Of a DNA stretch of 7,119 nucleotides, positions 5,909 to 7,119 are shown piece after piece; the first letter of the stretch is position 1, and every line of letters starts with the position of its first letter. The DNA comes from Desulfobulbaceae bacterium (GTDB taxonomy: Bacteria; Desulfobacterota; Desulfobulbia; Desulfobulbales; Desulfocapsaceae). The stretch covers positions 1 through 7,119 of the forward strand of contig JAHEMX010000193.1 in NCBI GenBank assembly GCA_024643445.1, given 5' to 3'. A program made the position numbers and the translations under genes. The notes beneath the pieces are model-generated. The model was not told the DNA's origin, made no database searches, and saw only the letters and a list, made by a program, of their open reading frames with translations.

Positions 5909-7119
5909 TCAGTCAATAAAGTATTTGAGCTTTTCGCGCCTGCTCGAATGACGGAGGCGATTAAGAGCCTTCTTCTCAATCTGCCTGATGCGCTCACGTG
6001 ACACATTAAATCGTTTGCCGATTTCTTCAAGGGTGTATTCGGCTTTCTCGCCGATACCGAATCGCAAGCGAATGATTTTCTCCTCTCGCTCGGAAAGCGT
6101 GGACAGAATCTCCTCTACTCTGCCGGCCAGCTCTCGTGTCTGCACCGCCTCGTAAGGCGACTGGGACTCCTGATTCTCGAGAAAATCGCCGAGCGTTGAG
6201 TCATCATCTCCAACCGGGGTCTCAAGAGAAATCGGCTCGCGTGACGCCTCAAGGATGGACAGTATCTTGTCCATCGGCAGATTGGTGGCTTTTGATATTT
6301 CCAGGGGTGTCGGTTCTCTGCCCAGCTCCTTGTAGAGGGCATAAAATGCTTTGAAGAACTGGCTGCGCAGCTCCAGGAAGTGAACCGGCAAGCGGATCGT
6401 CCGGGTCTTGTCCAGAATGGCCCTCGTTATCGCCTGACGGATCCACCAGCTGGCATAGGTTGAAAACTTATTCCCTTTGGTGTAATCGAAACGGAAGACC
6501 GCACGCATGAGCCCGAGGTTTCCTTCCTGGATAAGATCCGCCAGCGTCAGTCCCTGGTGCATATATCTTTTGGCGATGGAGACCACGAGCCTCAGATTGG
6601 CCCTGATCATGGTATCTTTGGCCACTTCAATGGAACGGCTGTAGGCTTCCATTTTTGCCTGCAGTTCAAACAGCTCGCGTACCTGGGGGTATTTTTTCGA
6701 GGCGCTGACGACATTGTAGCGCATGAAGTTCAGCTGCTGTTTTTTTGGCTTCAGGGTGGGATCACGTTTTTCCCAGAGGTTGATACGATCGCGCAACAGA
6801 TCGATTTCAATTACTCCCGAACTATCCTCGCGGACAGCCAGGATAATGGCTTCAAATCCTTGCCTTATCGTTTTGCTGTATTTTGCTTCCTCTGCCGGAG
6901 TGAGCAGATCAAACCTGCCCATTTCCCGGAGATAGGTGGTGGTTGTCTCCTCGGCGTCGTGCTCATCCTCTTCGGAAAAACCGAGCGCAGGTTCTTCCTC
7001 GGTGGCATCATCACCCGGTTCATCACTTTTTTCCCATACCTCGCCGGACAGGGTTCTCTTCTCCCCTGATTTCTCTTCGGTTACGATTTCTATGTTGTTA
7101 TCTCCCAGGAAATTAAAAA
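5909..7119 (-). CDS. Sigma-70 family RNA polymerase sigma factor (group 1/2, RpoD/RpoS-like), N-terminus outside window
   Basis: The frame is open to the window edge, giving 402 codons plus stop with the beginning missing. A Met at 6922 is not the likely start, because reading upstream shows a Thr-rich run and YLREMGRFDLLTPAEE, which is sigma region 1.2, preceded by an acidic Glu/Asp-rich stretch. Then comes a spacer of about 80 residues, region 2 (ANLRLVVSIAKRY, DLIQEGNLGLM, YTKGNKFSTYASWWIRQAIT, with the paired tryptophans at 6443-6448), region 3, and region 4.2 (helix-turn-helix about 5965-6037, containing VSRERIRQIEKKAL). The Gln and Thr of WWIRQAIT and the Arg-Glu of the recognition helix match residues that in E. 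coli RpoD contact the -10 and -35 elements, so standard promoters are the probable targets. Region 2.4 continues DKTRTIRLPVHFLE, which diverges from the usual DQARTIRIPVHM of primary sigmas. I therefore leave open whether it is the housekeeping sigma or an RpoS-like alternative. Confidence 0.92.
   Translation of the reverse strand, partial: FNFLGDNNIEIVTEEKSGEKRTLSGEVWEKSDEPGDDATEEEPALGFSEEDEHDAEETTTTYLREMGRFDLLTPAEEAKYSKTIRQGFEAIILAVREDSSGVIEIDLLRDRINLWEKRDPTLKPKKQQLNFMRYNVVSASKKYPQVRELFELQAKMEAYSRSIEVAKDTMIRANLRLVVSIAKRYMHQGLTLADLIQEGNLGLMRAVFRFDYTKGNKFSTYASWWIRQAITRAILDKTRTIRLPVHFLELRSQFFKAFYALYKELGREPTPLEISKATNLPMDKILSILEASREPISLETPVGDDDSTLGDFLENQESQSPYEAVQTRELAGRVEEILSTLSEREEKIIRLRFGIGEKAEYTLEEIGKRFNVSRERIRQIEKKALNRLRHSSRREKLKYFID

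Noticed and set aside
6557..7069. A 170-codon plus-strand open frame opposite the sigma-factor gene
   Set aside because: It is antisense to highly conserved sigma regions, lacks a ribosome binding site I can see, and its translation resembles no family. It is a shadow of the real gene's codon usage.
1..7119. A CRISPR array, transposon, prophage, tRNA/rRNA gene, riboswitch or undescribed defence system
   Set aside because: I saw no repeated units, terminal inverted repeats, transposase or integrase motifs, or RNA-gene signatures. Nearly every base belongs to a recognised housekeeping or menaquinone gene.

Overview
The window looks like ordinary chromosomal sequence of a Gram-negative anaerobe that makes menaquinone by the futalosine route. 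The gene content and protein style (MqnE/MqnC/MqnA with UbiX and UbiA, a DUF3108 protein, a long-form PurC) are most like Desulfobacterota (former Deltaproteobacteria). That placement is inferred from recognised protein families, not from a database comparison. Every convincing gene lies on the minus strand, so the region reads from high to low coordinates.

Layout in transcription order: (1) 7119-5909, a sigma-70 family sigma factor whose N-terminus lies beyond the window. (2) 5885-5856, a strong intrinsic terminator. (3) 5850-4750 mqnE, 4715-3621 mqnC, 3615-2764 mqnA, 2734-2162 ubiX and 2162-1305 mqnP (UbiA family), a tightly packed menaquinone block with gaps of 34, 5, 29 and less than 1 bases. 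(4) 1292-417, a secreted DUF3108 protein of unknown role. (5) 373-1, the first 124 codons of purC, cut by the window edge.

How the genes fit together: MqnA dehydrates chorismate to 3-[(1-carboxyvinyl)oxy]benzoate. MqnE, a radical SAM enzyme, joins that product to SAM to give aminofutalosine. After deamination and base removal by enzymes not encoded here, MqnC, a second radical SAM enzyme, cyclises dehypoxanthine futalosine. MqnD (not here) releases 1,4-dihydroxy-6-naphthoate, MqnP prenylates it at the membrane, and a UbiD-type decarboxylase (not here) should remove the carboxylate using the prenylated FMN made by UbiX. MqnB, MqnD, the aminofutalosine deaminase, UbiD and the final methyltransferase must therefore be elsewhere.

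I see no mobile element, CRISPR array, RNA gene or new defence-like system. The most unusual local feature is the sigma-factor/mqnE junction: a textbook terminator ends five bases before the mqnE GTG start, leaving no room for a conventional ribosome binding site or for a promoter wholly downstream of it. There is no gene-free stretch longer than about 60 bases.
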